A DNA stretch of 64,000 bases. Origin: Haloimpatiens massiliensis. Lineage in GTDB: Bacteria > Bacillota > Clostridia > Clostridiales > Clostridiaceae. Below, one piece after another: positions 1-9,069 of this stretch. A program made the translations under genes and the position numbers. The stretch lies in NCBI RefSeq assembly GCF_900184255.1, contig NZ_LT854639.1, positions 244,629-308,628 on the forward strand. The letters run 5' to 3'. Under the pieces are notes generated by a model that saw nothing but the letters and a program-made list of their open reading frames with translations, ran no database searches and had not been told where the DNA came from. Position 1 is the first letter of the stretch, and each line of letters opens with the position of its first letter.

Positions 1-1200
1 TAGAAGATCAATTACAGTCATAGCCATGGCTTTACTAGAAATTATATAAGCCAGTTCTTCATCAACTATTTTATATTCAGTGCTATGAAGACTTCCACTT
101 ATTCCTCCTATCATTGGATGGAGAGTAGGCATAAGTTGTGATAAGTCTCCAAAATCGAAGGAACCTGTAAAGTCTCCCTGCTCAGTAATTTTACCTTCAA
201 GCCCTAATGTCTCTAAATTATTCTTAAATATATTATCTAAATAATCATACTTTAATATAGGAAAATATCCAGGTATATCTGTTATTTCTACCGCAGCTCC
301 AACAGCAATAGCACCTGCTCTCAATGCTCTATCAACCTTTTTATTTGCATCCATCATGCCTTCAACAGTTCTAGACCTAACGTAACATTCCATAACTACC
401 TCAGAAGGTACAACATTAACCACATCTCCCCCCTTTGTAATTATAGGATGTACTCTAACCTTGTCCTCTTCTTTAAAAGTTTCTCTTTGAGCATGTACAT
501 TATTTATAGCAAGCATAGCTGCATTAAGCGCATTTACGCCTTTATCTGGTGCTGAGCCTGCATGAGAAGGTTTGCCGATAAATCGTATTCTTTTACCAAT
601 GAAGCCATTACTTACTGTTCCAACAAGTGCTTTATTCTCTCCTACGTCTAGTGAATGGAACATCATGGCGATATTTACATCATCAAAATATCCTCTTCTT
701 ATCATCTCTTGTTTTCCACCAAAGAACTCTATCTTACCCTTTTTTCTCAGAGATTCTTTATACTCAATCTCTATAAACTCCTCTGCTGGAACAGCTATAA
801 AATCAACATTTCCCTTTAATTCTTCTAAAACACCTGATGAAACTAAACCAATAGCACTTCCTATAAGTCCTGCAATTTGCATATTGTGACCACATCCATG
901 AAACTCACCTGTTTCTTTTGAATTAGGATGCTCCTTACAAGAAATACAATCCATTTCTCCAATTACCGCAACCCTAGGAAGATCGTAATTTCCAGTTCTA
1001 GCTCTACAACCCGTAACCACTATATTTTCTTCCACACTAAAACCTAACTCCTTAAAAGTTTCCGCCACTAATTTAGTTGTGTTAACTTCCTTATATCCTA
1101 ACTCAGGATTATCGTAAATTTTTCTTCCTATGCTTAAAATTTTATCTCTATTCTTGTCTATTGCTTCTAAAGCAAGCATTTTTAAACTTTCAATGTCCAT
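1..1200 (-). CDS. M20-family amidohydrolase (AbgB/HipO-like), 3' end cut by window
   Basis: This is a zinc-dependent amidohydrolase of the M20D type, which removes acyl or aminobenzoyl groups from amino acids or small peptides in the cytoplasm. The reading frame is open from ATG at 1200 to the window edge, and the last visible residues (EELAYIISSKAMAMTVIDLL) match the usual C-terminal helix, so only a few codons are missing. The family motif HGCGHN lies near residue 102, and GKPSHAGSAPDKG marks the dimerisation lid. The start is supported by an AGGAAG ribosome site. It lies downstream of, and on the same strand as, a second M20 enzyme and a DUF5058-type membrane pair, so uptake and hydrolysis of an amide-linked substrate is a plausible joint role. 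The substrate is not visible from sequence. Confidence 0.88.
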   Translation of the reverse strand, partial: MDIESLKMLALEAIDKNRDKILSIGRKIYDNPELGYKEVNTTKLVAETFKELGFSVEENIVVTGCRARTGNYDLPRVAVIGEMDCISCKEHPNSKETGEFHGCGHNMQIAGLIGSAIGLVSSGVLEELKGNVDFIAVPAEEFIEIEYKESLRKKGKIEFFGGKQEMIRRGYFDDVNIAMMFHSLDVGENKALVGTVSNGFIGKRIRFIGKPSHAGSAPDKGVNALNAAMLAINNVHAQRETFKEEDKVRVHPIITKGGDVVNVVPSEVVMECYVRSRTVEGMMDANKKVDRALRAGAIAVGAAVEITDIPGYFPILKYDYLDNIFKNNLETLGLEGKITEQGDFTGSFDFGDLSQLMPTLHPMIGGISGSLHSTEYKIVDEELAYIISSKAMAMTVIDLL

Positions 1201-1557
1201 TTTTATCTCACTTCCTAATTATTAGCCCAGCTTTTGTTTTAATAACTTTTACTATTTCACTAGATTTTATATTTATTTTATTAAATAACTCTTTAATTTT
1301 TATTAATCTTAATATTTGTTTTTGCTAAATTCCTAAGTTTCTTAATTATATTTTGTATTTTTTTATAACTATTTGCTTTTCATTAAGTTTATACTATTTG
1401 CTTTTTCATTAAGTTCAATATTTGATTTCTATAATAACTTTTTAATTTTTATGAGATTTTTTTATTTATTTTCTAATTAACTTTTCAGTTTATTATTCTA
1501 TTTTATATTTATTCATTAATAACTAATTGTTTTTTTATTAAGTTTATATTCATTTTA
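1201..1557. other. AT-rich spacer with short tandem repeats
   Basis: There is no gene here. The spacer separates two co-directional M20 genes and holds a roughly 25-bp imperfect tandem repeat at about 1369-1420 (unit CTATTTGCTTTTCATTAAGT). Similar CATTAAGTT words recur up to 1557. No clear terminator or promoter was identified. Confidence 0.5.
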
Positions 1558-2664
1558 CTATTTCATTAAATTAATTATCACTGAACATGTCTTGCATAAA
1601 TCATCAATGCTCAATCGTTCCTCCACAGTATGAACACTTTCCATTCCACAGCTGATTATTGCACATTGGTATCCTTTTCCTGCAAGAATATTAGCATCAC
1701 TACCTCCACCTATTATCACTGTTTTAGGCTGAATTTTCTCTAGTTCAAAGGCCTTAACACAGTGTTTAAATACAAAAGAATCCTTAGAAAGTTTTAAATT
1801 AGGATAATCCCTTTTAATATCTAATTCTACTTTTCCACCAAACTTTTTAGCTGCATTAATACAAGATTCTTTTATTAAATCAACCTGTTGCTTTAATTTA
1901 TCCATACTATGAGATCTTACTTCTGCAGTAAACATAACTTCATCTGTAACTATGTTAGTTTGTCCACCCCCCTCTATACGTCCTATATTAGATGTAGTTT
2001 CCTCATCTATTCTTCCAAGTTTCATATTTGATATAGCTTCAGCTGCAATATATATAGCATTAATTCCTTTTTCTGGTTCAATGCCAGCATGAGCTTTTTT
2101 ACCTATAAAGTTAGCCTTTATATCCTCCTTTGCAGGAGCTGCATACGCTATTATTCCTGCTGGACCTGCTGCATCTACTACCACAACGTTTTCAGTTTTA
2201 AGTAAATTACAATCAAAATTCTTAGCTCCAAGCATTCCAATTTCTTCACAAACACTAAACATAAAATATAAATCTCTATGAGGAATATTATTTTCTCTTA
2301 TGTATTCAAAAGCCTCAAGAATTGCTGCAATTCCCCCCTTATCGTCTCCAGCTAAAATTGTACTTCCATCACTTTTAATAAAATTTTTATCTATTATTGG
2401 CTTGATGCCATTGCCAGGTTCAACAGTATCCATATGAGTAGCAAAACATATAGCTTCACCCTGAATGTCACCTTTTACATAAACCAATATATTTCCACAA
2501 TTACCGCCAAATTTTTCTCCAGCATTATCTCTATAAACCTCTGCATTTCTCTTCTTAAAATAATTTTCTATCCAATCCGCCATACTTTTTTCATTAAGAG
2601 AAACGCTATCTATTTTAATCATGTTTAATAAATTATCAAGCATTCTTTCCTTATTAATCTGCAC
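1558..2664 (-). CDS. M20/M25/M40-family metallopeptidase (PepT/DapE-like)
   Basis: This is a di-zinc aminoacylase or tripeptidase-like hydrolase of 368 residues. The metal and catalytic motifs are in order: ATHMDT (near residue 77), LAGDDKGG (near 107), CEEIGMLGAKN (near 139) and a C-terminal SVHTVEERL with the last histidine ligand. KAHAGIEPEKGINA marks the lid domain. The start is a GTG at 2664, chosen because GAGGTG stands seven bases upstream; the first in-frame ATG (2643) lacks a well-spaced site. The start overlaps the stop of the upstream membrane gene by 11 bases, which argues for translational coupling. Substrate unknown; peptides or acylated amino acids are likely. Confidence 0.88.
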   Translation of the reverse strand: MQINKERMLDNLLNMIKIDSVSLNEKSMADWIENYFKKRNAEVYRDNAGEKFGGNCGNILVYVKGDIQGEAICFATHMDTVEPGNGIKPIIDKNFIKSDGSTILAGDDKGGIAAILEAFEYIRENNIPHRDLYFMFSVCEEIGMLGAKNFDCNLLKTENVVVVDAAGPAGIIAYAAPAKEDIKANFIGKKAHAGIEPEKGINAIYIAAEAISNMKLGRIDEETTSNIGRIEGGGQTNIVTDEVMFTAEVRSHSMDKLKQQVDLIKESCINAAKKFGGKVELDIKRDYPNLKLSKDSFVFKHCVKAFELEKIQPKTVIIGGGSDANILAGKGYQCAIISCGMESVHTVEERLSIDDLCKTCSVIINLMK

Positions 2665-3358
2665 TACTAGTCACCTCAATTTCCTTTGAATATATCTTTC
2701 TTCCAGCGAATATAGTTCCAAATACTGATACTATTATTACCGCATAAGTCGGAGCTCCTGGTAAAAATGCAAGGAATCCTTTTTTTAATAAGAATGTCAT
2801 TATTCCTGCAATTACTATAGCAACTCCACCTAATTTAGGTCTTTGTACAGCAAATTGACCAAATACAGCACCAAATAATGCTGGTAATATTAAATTAAGC
2901 ACTCTAATTACTTCCTTTGGTAAATTAGCTAAAACTGATGAACCTAAAAATACTGCTACAGATAAAAATATTATATTAATTATAATTGAGACTGCTATTC
3001 CTATAGTTGATACTATAGCCCCTTCATTTGTTCCCTCTTCTACTTCTGCTGCCTTCTGAGCCGAAACAGCACAAGGTATCCTCATATTAACAAGGTTTCC
3101 TGAAAGGAAGGCCATATAAGTTCCTGGTATTCCTAAAATAGGAAAATAGGATATTGGTTCAACTACATAAAAAGCTCCACTAACACTCATTTGTGCCAAA
3201 GTACCTGCAATTATTGCTTCTATAGGGGGCTTATACCCAAAACCAAATGTAAGTACTAAAGCCGGTACCAGTGATAATATAATTCCTAATAATACAGTAG
3301 TTCTACCATATTTAATAATTTGCGGTATAAACTCTTGCTCATAATAATTTTTATTCAT
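2654..3358 (-). CDS. Multi-spanning membrane protein, partner of the DUF5058-like gene
   Basis: This is a 234-residue hydrophobic protein with about six membrane segments and a short hydrophilic start (MNKNYYEQEFIPQIIKYGRT). Its glycine- and proline-rich loops (FGFGYKPPIEA, PILGIPGTYMAFLSGNL) resemble those of small-molecule carriers. It lies 23 bases after the upstream membrane gene and overlaps the following M20 gene, so the three are one transcription unit. I read the two membrane proteins as the subunits of a transporter whose substrate the M20 enzymes process. That is inference from context, and no transport family is certain. Confidence 0.7.
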   Translation of the reverse strand: MNKNYYEQEFIPQIIKYGRTTVLLGIILSLVPALVLTFGFGYKPPIEAIIAGTLAQMSVSGAFYVVEPISYFPILGIPGTYMAFLSGNLVNMRIPCAVSAQKAAEVEEGTNEGAIVSTIGIAVSIIINIIFLSVAVFLGSSVLANLPKEVIRVLNLILPALFGAVFGQFAVQRPKLGGVAIVIAGIMTFLLKKGFLAFLPGAPTYAVIIVSVFGTIFAGRKIYSKEIEVTSSAD

Positions 3359-3381
3359 TTACATCACTCCCCTATTATATT

Positions 3382-4077
3382 TTAAAAAAATGCTCCTATT
3401 ATCATTCCACCAAACATTGCAATAGACAACGCCCAATCTTTAAGCCATTTAACACCTTTTTCATTATTTAAATAGGTTAAAACTGCCATAATTATAAGTC
3501 CTGAAATACATGCTACTGACCCATTATCAAATTTTAATATTCTATCTGCATTAAAATATGCAAAAGATCCTAACATAGCTCCAGCCGAAATTATAGGAAC
3601 CATTGCCTTTTTTCCATTTGATAATACATTATTTAATTTGTCCATTTTATGAGTAAATAAGAAAGTAAAGATTAGCCACCCTAAAGATCCAAGTACCATA
3701 GTCCAAACTGCATTTGTATATACTACATTATTCATTCCTGCTTTTCCTAGTGTGACCCCCATGGCGTCTGCACCAAAACCTGCTGCCATTAATTCATATG
3801 TAACAGATCCTATAAAGGACAATCTCATCCATGAAATAGGTCCTCCCATTACCACTATTAGTGATACCATACCAATGAGTATTACTAGTGAAGGTCCTAT
3901 TGAAGATATAGCACTACTTTTAACTGCTGATTTCATTTGTTTGTCCGTTAATCCTATTTCCTTACCTGCTTTATAGGATTTAGTAAAGAATATAACTGCT
4001 TGTACTACTACAACAGCCACTGCTAACCCTGCTGCTACCCACATAAATGGATGATTTGCAATTTTTAAGTATTCCAT
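3382..4077 (-). CDS. DUF5058-like membrane protein
   Basis: This is a 231-residue integral membrane protein with about six hydrophobic segments. It begins MEYLKIANHPFMWVAAG and has a cytoplasmic loop KSYKAGKEIGLTDKQMKSAV, then SSISSIGPSLVILIGMVSL-like segments. The composition and order recall the DUF5058 family. Its function is unknown, but the family often sits beside amidohydrolases. A sigma-A type promoter lies 50-80 bases upstream and an AGGAGGGA site precedes the ATG. As first gene of the operon it likely sets expression of the two downstream genes, and perhaps of the M20D gene beyond the 357-bp spacer. Confidence 0.7.
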   Translation of the reverse strand: MEYLKIANHPFMWVAAGLAVAVVVVQAVIFFTKSYKAGKEIGLTDKQMKSAVKSSAISSIGPSLVILIGMVSLIVVMGGPISWMRLSFIGSVTYELMAAGFGADAMGVTLGKAGMNNVVYTNAVWTMVLGSLGWLIFTFLFTHKMDKLNNVLSNGKKAMVPIISAGAMLGSFAYFNADRILKFDNGSVACISGLIIMAVLTYLNNEKGVKWLKDWALSIAMFGGMIIGAFF

Positions 4078-4126
4078 AAGTATCCCTCCTATATTTTAGA
4101 CATTTCCTTAATGTGTCCTTAATTAA

Positions 4127-4155
4127 ATATTAACACTTTATTTATGGTTTTTCAA
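4127..4155 (-). promoter_or_regulatory. Sigma-A promoter of the DUF5058/M20 operon
   Basis: Read on the minus strand: TTGAAA, 17 bases, TAATAT. The -10 lies about 50 bases before the ATG at 4077. Upstream, at about 4187-4233, are AATACAG and CTGTATT in inverted orientation, a possible operator for the neighbouring regulator. Confidence 0.65.
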
Positions 4156-4387
4156 CATATAATTATAAAATTCTTAAAATTTTCGAAATACAGTATATCT
4201 TGTCGTATTTAGTATAAACATGTATTCTGTATTAATATATTACCTTCCAAATAAATATGCTTCTTTTGAAAAATAACTTTGTAACAAAATAACCTTCTTC
4301 ATAAATCTAACCTTAACTATAAAAATAAGCTAATCTTTAGCCCCTTTCCGCCATAGAAATAAATTATATTTATACCTATTTTTGGTA

Positions 4388-4446
4388 AATAAAAAAGACA
4401 CTTAATATAGAACTTTGTTAAAACTTCCATACTAAATGTCTTTGAA
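4388..4446 (-). terminator. Intrinsic terminator of the regulator gene
   Basis: Read on the minus strand, AAAGACATTTAGTATGGAA pairs (with some G-U) with TTCTATATTAAGTGTCTTT and is followed by a run of T. It lies downstream of the regulator gene and before the DUF5058 promoter. The rest of 4156-4584 is featureless AT-rich DNA, apart from a direct repeat TTACTATAAAGGAATATTTA at 4549 and again from 4580, where it enters the regulator's last codons. Confidence 0.65.
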
Positions 4447-4584
4447 AATTACTAGTTTACTTTATTAATATTAGTAATCTCTATTATAAAAACCTATTAA
4501 TTTATACTCAAATGTTTATTTAAAAAATATTTATTATAATAATTTGCTTACTATAAAGGAATATTTACTATAAATTTATATTTA

Positions 4585-5877
4585 CTATAAAGGAATATTT
4601 ATCTTAAAAATATTCATAGGTCTGCCTACTGAATTAGGCTGAGTTGATGTAACTATTTCCCCATAATTAGCGTCAACTAATTTTTTCAATATTCTACGTG
4701 CACTTCTATCAGTTATAAGTAAAAGTTCACTAAGACTTTTTGAATCTAGGTATTCTGTGTTAGTATTTTTCATCAAATAATATATTTTAGAAAGATATGT
4801 GGTGCTAATTCCTGTGTCCTTAGCTATTTTATTAATTGCCTCGTCTAAAACTATTGACTTATAATAAAACATTTCCTTATTTCCTATTGGACCTATAACA
4901 TTTTTCTCATCATCTACAATAAAATAAGCAGACTCCTTTAACTCCTTAGACTTTGCCAGTGCTATTCTAGCGTTAAAATCCGCATCATATGCTGTATTAC
5001 CAAAACCAATACCTGTATATAGCTCAATATTTTCTTTTTTAGAACTAGATAATATATTCAAAAAAAACTGCTCCGTAACACCATTTTCAATAGCACCTCT
5101 AGTACTAACTATGGTAAACTGTGTATCACCACTTCTAAACATAGTTCCCTGTATAGTAGAAATGTAATCAACCAGTTGATTCTCTACAAAAATTATTTTC
5201 TTTAAAACCTCATACTGATATCTTTTAGAATCCTGTTTGATATCAACATCTACTATTTGAGTAGCTATTTGCGACTTCTTTGCAGTATTATTTTTAATTT
5301 TATATATTATATAATCAATAGAATGTCTAATAAGCGGATTAGTTATTTCCAATCTTTCCACTGGAATATTTTCTTTTTTTAATTCATTATATATCCATCC
5401 ATAACTTGTAATAACCAAATCTATTTTTCCATTTTTCCATAATTCTCTATGATTTTCCTTGTACACAGCTTCCTTTTTATCAGAATCAAATGGATATATA
5501 TACATATCCTTAAATTCAAATTGAAACTCTTCACATATATCTTTAAGTAGATACTCATCAACCACATCTATACTTATATTTTTAGGATTTAATCCCTTTC
5601 TTTTTATATTCCAAAATGCCTTCATTATACTTGTTCCATCTCTTGAAATAAAAAAATGGGGTTTAGTTATTTTTTTAGATTCATTTATAACCTTAACAAA
5701 CCCTAATCCAGTAAATATTATTCCATCAGCTTGTTCTTCGCATAAATCCAATACATCATTACATTGATCAGTGCTATTCACAATAAAATGAATAAACTGA
5801 TGCTCCTTGTAAAATTTTCTTCCAATTTTATAAACCTTATCCACAGAATCATTTGATCCAACTATAGCTATCTTCAT
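4585..5877 (-). CDS. Transcriptional regulator with degenerate GGDEF-like domain and winged helix
   Basis: This is a 430-residue cytoplasmic regulator. Residues 1-200 form a ligand-binding-like alpha/beta region beginning KIAIVGSNDSVDKV. A middle stretch with GIGFGNTAYDADFNARIALA resembles the degenerate cyclase-like fold also seen in CdaR/PucR-type regulators. The C-terminus has two short helix-turn-helix stretches, IAKDTGISTTYLSKIYYL and LSELLLITDRSARRILKKL. The start is ATG at 5877, because GAGGGTGA is correctly spaced for it; an in-frame GTG nine bases upstream overlaps that site. It is adjacent to and probably controls the membrane-transporter/M20 operon. The effector is unknown. Confidence 0.72.
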   Translation of the reverse strand: MKIAIVGSNDSVDKVYKIGRKFYKEHQFIHFIVNSTDQCNDVLDLCEEQADGIIFTGLGFVKVINESKKITKPHFFISRDGTSIMKAFWNIKRKGLNPKNISIDVVDEYLLKDICEEFQFEFKDMYIYPFDSDKKEAVYKENHRELWKNGKIDLVITSYGWIYNELKKENIPVERLEITNPLIRHSIDYIIYKIKNNTAKKSQIATQIVDVDIKQDSKRYQYEVLKKIIFVENQLVDYISTIQGTMFRSGDTQFTIVSTRGAIENGVTEQFFLNILSSSKKENIELYTGIGFGNTAYDADFNARIALAKSKELKESAYFIVDDEKNVIGPIGNKEMFYYKSIVLDEAINKIAKDTGISTTYLSKIYYLMKNTNTEYLDSKSLSELLLITDRSARRILKKLVDANYGEIVTSTQPNSVGRPMNIFKINIPL

Positions 5878-5975
5878 GCAAATCACCCTCTAAAGTTGCG
5901 TACTATAAAATAGTTTTTACCCATATTTTACATTAATAGTTTAACATATCTCTATAAAAATTACACCCCTTATGA

Positions 5976-6011
5976 ATATTTCGACAAATATCGATAGGTG
6001 CCTGACACCTA
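5976..6011. repeat. Short palindromic repeat, copy 1 (AGGTGCCTGACACCT family)
   Basis: TCGACAAATATCG is followed by the imperfect palindrome AGGTGCCTGACACCT. Almost the same 35 bases occur at 13565-13600. It lies in the 246-bp spacer between the regulator and the first CsxC-like gene. No convincing promoter was recognised in the rest of that spacer. Confidence 0.6.
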
Positions 6012-6123
6012 ATAAAATTAGTAACACTTATACCAATTTGTTAATACACTATATTAGGTGGACAAAGTCCCCGCTATGTTAAAATTTAATATTTCTTTTA
6101 GAATATAAGGAGGTTTATTATAT

Positions 6124-6849
6124 ATGCCAGTATGTCAAACCACAGTAACAGACCCTAAAACATTGTCTCTATGCAATAATACCCCGGTAACTCCAACCAC
6201 TGTAGCTGGACCATTAGTAGCTAAAATACCTGTAGTGTTGGCTGAAGTCGAGGTTCAAATAGATACAGAAGCTACCATAAACTTTCAAGAACCATTTTCT
6301 GAAATAAAAAGAATTACAAAAGATGTTTATTTAACTCAATGTAAAATAATACCTGGTACAGGAGTTGTTCAAAACGGTATTCCAGTTACAGGTAAATTAT
6401 TCTTAGCAGGTTTCGTAAGAAAAAATATACAGTATGTATATGCTGATTGTGTAAGTACAGACGTAGTAAGTGGAGCTATTAGAGATATAAGTGTAGACGT
6501 GCCTTTCCAATGTGTTACAGAAATAAACTATATAACACCACCAGTATTTACGTTCTCTAATGTAGAAACTTCATTAGAATTCACATGTACTGAAAATACC
6601 TGTCAATGTGAAGATACGACTTTAGGAAGAATACCATGTGAACAAGTATTTAATCAAACAATACTATTCAATGAAAAACCTTTCTGTGAACTAATTAGTG
6701 CAAGAATATACGAATATGATATAAATAGGGAACCAGCACCAATAAATAGTAATTTCCCTGACAGATTAGAATATGATTCTTTAACAGAAAAAATGGTAAT
6801 ATATTTAACTTTAAAAGTTCTTCAACTTCAACAGGTTGACCTTTGTTAA
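6124..6849 (+). CDS. CsxC-like SPOCS (DUF3794) spore-surface protein
   Basis: This is a 241-residue soluble protein without a signal peptide. It starts after a strong AAGGAGG site. The N-terminus has a Cys/Thr/Pro-rich stretch (MPVCQTTVTDPKTLSLCNN). The body carries the SPOCS-type pattern: IPVVLAEVEVQIDTEATI, EIKRITKDVYLTQCKII, GKLFLAGFVRKNIQYV, DISVDVPFQCV. Nine or more cysteines, including TCTENTCQC, suggest disulfide or metal cross-linking. Proteins of this type, such as CsxC of C. sporogenes, occur in the clostridial exosporium or coat; assignment to that layer is by family. It is followed by a related gene on the same strand. Confidence 0.82.
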   Translation: MPVCQTTVTDPKTLSLCNNTPVTPTTVAGPLVAKIPVVLAEVEVQIDTEATINFQEPFSEIKRITKDVYLTQCKIIPGTGVVQNGIPVTGKLFLAGFVRKNIQYVYADCVSTDVVSGAIRDISVDVPFQCVTEINYITPPVFTFSNVETSLEFTCTENTCQCEDTTLGRIPCEQVFNQTILFNEKPFCELISARIYEYDINREPAPINSNFPDRLEYDSLTEKMVIYLTLKVLQLQQVDLC

Positions 6850-6936
6850 TGGTTTATCTTATTTATTATTTAATATAAATGCTAATAATATTAAAAATGA
6901 TTTTAAATGTGATTTAACAATTTTGTTAAATTCCTT

Positions 6937-6965
6937 GGTCCAAGTTTTAAGCTTGGACCTATCTT
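6937..6965 (+). terminator. Hairpin after CsxC-like gene 1
   Basis: A perfect 8-bp stem GGTCCAAG / CTTGGACC with a 7-base loop, followed only by a short T-poor tail (TATCTT). It may be a weak terminator or an intercistronic processing site before the second CsxC-like gene. Confidence 0.45.
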
Positions 6966-7010
6966 AAATTATAAATAAAATCTCAAAGCAATCAGAAAAG
7001 GGGTACATCA

Positions 7011-8135
7011 ATGCTTACTATTTTAATTTTAATAGAAATAATATATTTAATTAATAAAAGATTTTACTACTCTTATATTTATTATGCTTTAATGTACTTT
7101 TGTATAAATTCCATTAAAATAAGTAATTCTAGTAAAAATTCTTCTATTTCTAATACCCCTACACGCACTAGTGGAATATGTGATGATGCTTGTGATATGA
7201 GAAATAATACAGCTAACAGCGAAAAATCAACTCACAATGTCACCAATAATGTACCTAATAATACATCTAATAGCAGTAATTTTACTAGCAATGAAACTAA
7301 CATTAATAAATATACTAATAACAACTTAACTGATAATCTATCTAATGATAATAACTCCGATAACGATAATCTAACTAATAATATACCTAACAACAATAAT
7401 CCTGATAATGATAACCTAAACAATAATATACTTAACAACAATAACATTAATAATGATAACGTAACTAATAATCTACTTAATAACATCAGTTCCACTAATA
7501 ATGATTTACCTATTAGTAACGAACCGTATCATAATGTAACTAATACTATAAATACTAACTGTTGTACCACTATGCCTCGCACTCTATGTAATGTTCCAAT
7601 AATTTTAGGTGAGTACATTCTAGATATTCCCTTGGAACATAGTTTACAATTTGAAGAAAAAGTATTAAAAATAAGAACTATAAAAAATCTCATTGGCATT
7701 ACTGAATATCATATTTTATGTGAAAATAAAATTAACTCTAGCAATTTCTCTACTGACTATATTAATAACTCCCAGATCAAATGCAATATTTTTATAAATG
7801 GGGTCTTAACAAGAAACATAGAATACTCTAGCTGTGAAGATATAAATAATTCATTTATTAAAACTTCCGTAAAAGAATTAATCAAAGCAATACCCTTTAA
7901 AACCGTTTTTTGTGTTAAGTTTCCTTACTATTTACTAAAAGACAACGCTAAAATAAATTTACATCTAAAAAAAGCTCACATAGAAGATATAAATTACAGC
8001 AGTAAAACAGAACTTATATCAGAAGCTGTAAATCTTCCTCTCCTAAGTGATTTATATTTAATAAAAGAATTACAAAGCAAGATCCTCCTAAAATTACAAA
8101 TAGATTTAATAATAAATAGGCAGGTGTATATATAA
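7011..8135 (+). CDS. Asn-rich CsxC-like SPOCS protein
   Basis: This is a 374-residue relative of the preceding spore-surface protein. Residues 1-35 are hydrophobic (MLTILILIEIIYLINKRFYY), unlike the neighbour. Residues about 70-170 form an Asn/Asp-rich low-complexity tract made of units such as NNIPNNNNPDNDNL. The SPOCS-like part follows: LCNVPIILGEYILDIPLEH, then KIRTIKNLIGITEYHILC and IFINGVLTRNIEYSSCED, which line up with the first protein. A ribosome site AAAAGGGG precedes the ATG. The Asn-rich tract is typical of flexible surface spacers and probably varies between strains. A role in coat or exosporium is by family and context. Confidence 0.72.
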   Translation: MLTILILIEIIYLINKRFYYSYIYYALMYFCINSIKISNSSKNSSISNTPTRTSGICDDACDMRNNTANSEKSTHNVTNNVPNNTSNSSNFTSNETNINKYTNNNLTDNLSNDNNSDNDNLTNNIPNNNNPDNDNLNNNILNNNNINNDNVTNNLLNNISSTNNDLPISNEPYHNVTNTINTNCCTTMPRTLCNVPIILGEYILDIPLEHSLQFEEKVLKIRTIKNLIGITEYHILCENKINSSNFSTDYINNSQIKCNIFINGVLTRNIEYSSCEDINNSFIKTSVKELIKAIPFKTVFCVKFPYYLLKDNAKINLHLKKAHIEDINYSSKTELISEAVNLPLLSDLYLIKELQSKILLKLQIDLIINRQVYI

Positions 8136-8165
8136 CTCACCTGCTTGCTTATTTCTTTCTTTAAT
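8119..8165 (+). terminator. Terminator of the CsxC-like gene 2
   Basis: GCAGGTG and CACCTGC pair around an 11-base loop that contains the stop codon. A T-rich tail (TTGCTTATTTCTTTCTTT) follows. Confidence 0.72.
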
Positions 8166-8249
8166 AAGTTTTTTTGTATTTTATTACCAAAAAACATTCT
8201 TTTAATTTTTTATCTCAGAATTTTTGTAACTTTTATTACTTCATTATTA

Positions 8250-8348
8250 AGGGCTGTTGCACTAAGAATAAATTCTACCATATATTGTGTTAATTTTAAA
8301 CTTGGAAAGCAATATATTGTATGTAAATTCTTTAATGCAGCAGCCCCT
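8250..8348. mobile_element. MITE-like element with GGGCTGTTGCA ends, copy 1
   Basis: About 98 bp, bounded by inverted ends GGGCTGTTGCACTAAGAA and, at the other end in reverse, GGGGCTGCTGCATTAAAGAA. The interior is also palindromic (ACAATATATTGT-type words). The ends resemble those of IS1182-like elements. Related copies lie at 26319-26414 and, split, at 27211-27634. It has no coding capacity. Confidence 0.68.
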
Positions 8349-8523
8349 TATTTATACATATCTTATTTAAAAAATTTTCCGAGAGGTCTGATTCTTAAAA
8401 ATTTAACCGTAATCGTAAAAGGTACTATACCTCATATATACTTATTTGTTCCTCTAAATACATTGAATTTTTACTTAACTTAGTCGATTAATCCTTGACT
8501 ATGTTTATTATATTTAACTGTTC

Positions 8524-8805
8524 TTATATAGCACTTGCAATCTTTTTAGTAGTATCCACATTTTCTTCAGCAAAAGTTGCAATAGATGAAATTCTTACCT
8601 TAGTTATTTCATCCACAGTATTCTTAACTGAGGATGAAATATATTTAACAATTTCATCTATTTTTCAAACATAAGAAGCTGATTGCATTGCTAGTTTTCC
8701 GATTTCCTCTGCTACCACAGAAAAACCTTTTCCATATTCTCCGTCCCTTGCAACATCTATAAATGTATTTAAAGGAAGCAAATTAGTTTGTTTAATACCC
8801 TAATG
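8524..8805 (-). pseudogene. Remnant of a methyl-accepting chemotaxis protein
   Basis: Read on the minus strand, the frame gives KQTNLLPLNTFIDVARDGEY, then GKGFSVVAEEIGKLAMQSAS, an in-frame TGA, and KIDEIVKYISSSVKNTVDEI before a final stop at 8524. This is the hairpin tip of a chemoreceptor signalling domain (usual form QTNLLALNAAIEAARAGE) with the upstream three quarters missing. No start codon or ribosome site is present. The flanking DNA up to 9069 is non-coding and must contain the promoter for the ABC operon; no clean -35/-10 pair was found. Confidence 0.8.
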
Positions 8806-9069
8806 GTATATACTAAATTCTAATATGTTAAGCATAAGTACATATATTAAGTATAGTGAACTATTAGCTTTTTAGCTTTAAGCTTTATAGTTAGACATTT
8901 CTAGTTCTTCCTCATACTAACTCATATAGTGACAAAATTGTAAGATTAATTTTTAGTTATATGACACTAATGAAAGAACTTCATTAAAAAATTAGTATAT
9001 AATTGTATTTACCAAAGCAAATAGAAACTAATCAAATAGAAATTAATAATTTCATAGGAGGAATATAAA

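Noticed and set aside
4170..4192. CodY-like box AATTTTCGAAATA before the DUF5058 operon
   Set aside because: Too many mismatches to AATTTTCWGAAAATT in a genome this AT-rich.
5887..6123. Sigma-K promoter for the CsxC-like gene
   Set aside because: No pair of AC and CATANNNTA at acceptable spacing was found by eye, although mother-cell expression would be expected.
7232..7495. A Leu/Ser-rich minus-strand frame of 87 codons
   Set aside because: It is the antisense shadow of the Asn-rich tract of the second CsxC-like gene.
8145..8483. A 112-codon plus-strand reading frame
   Set aside because: It runs through a terminator tail and the MITE, has no ribosome site and encodes Phe/Leu-rich sequence without family features.
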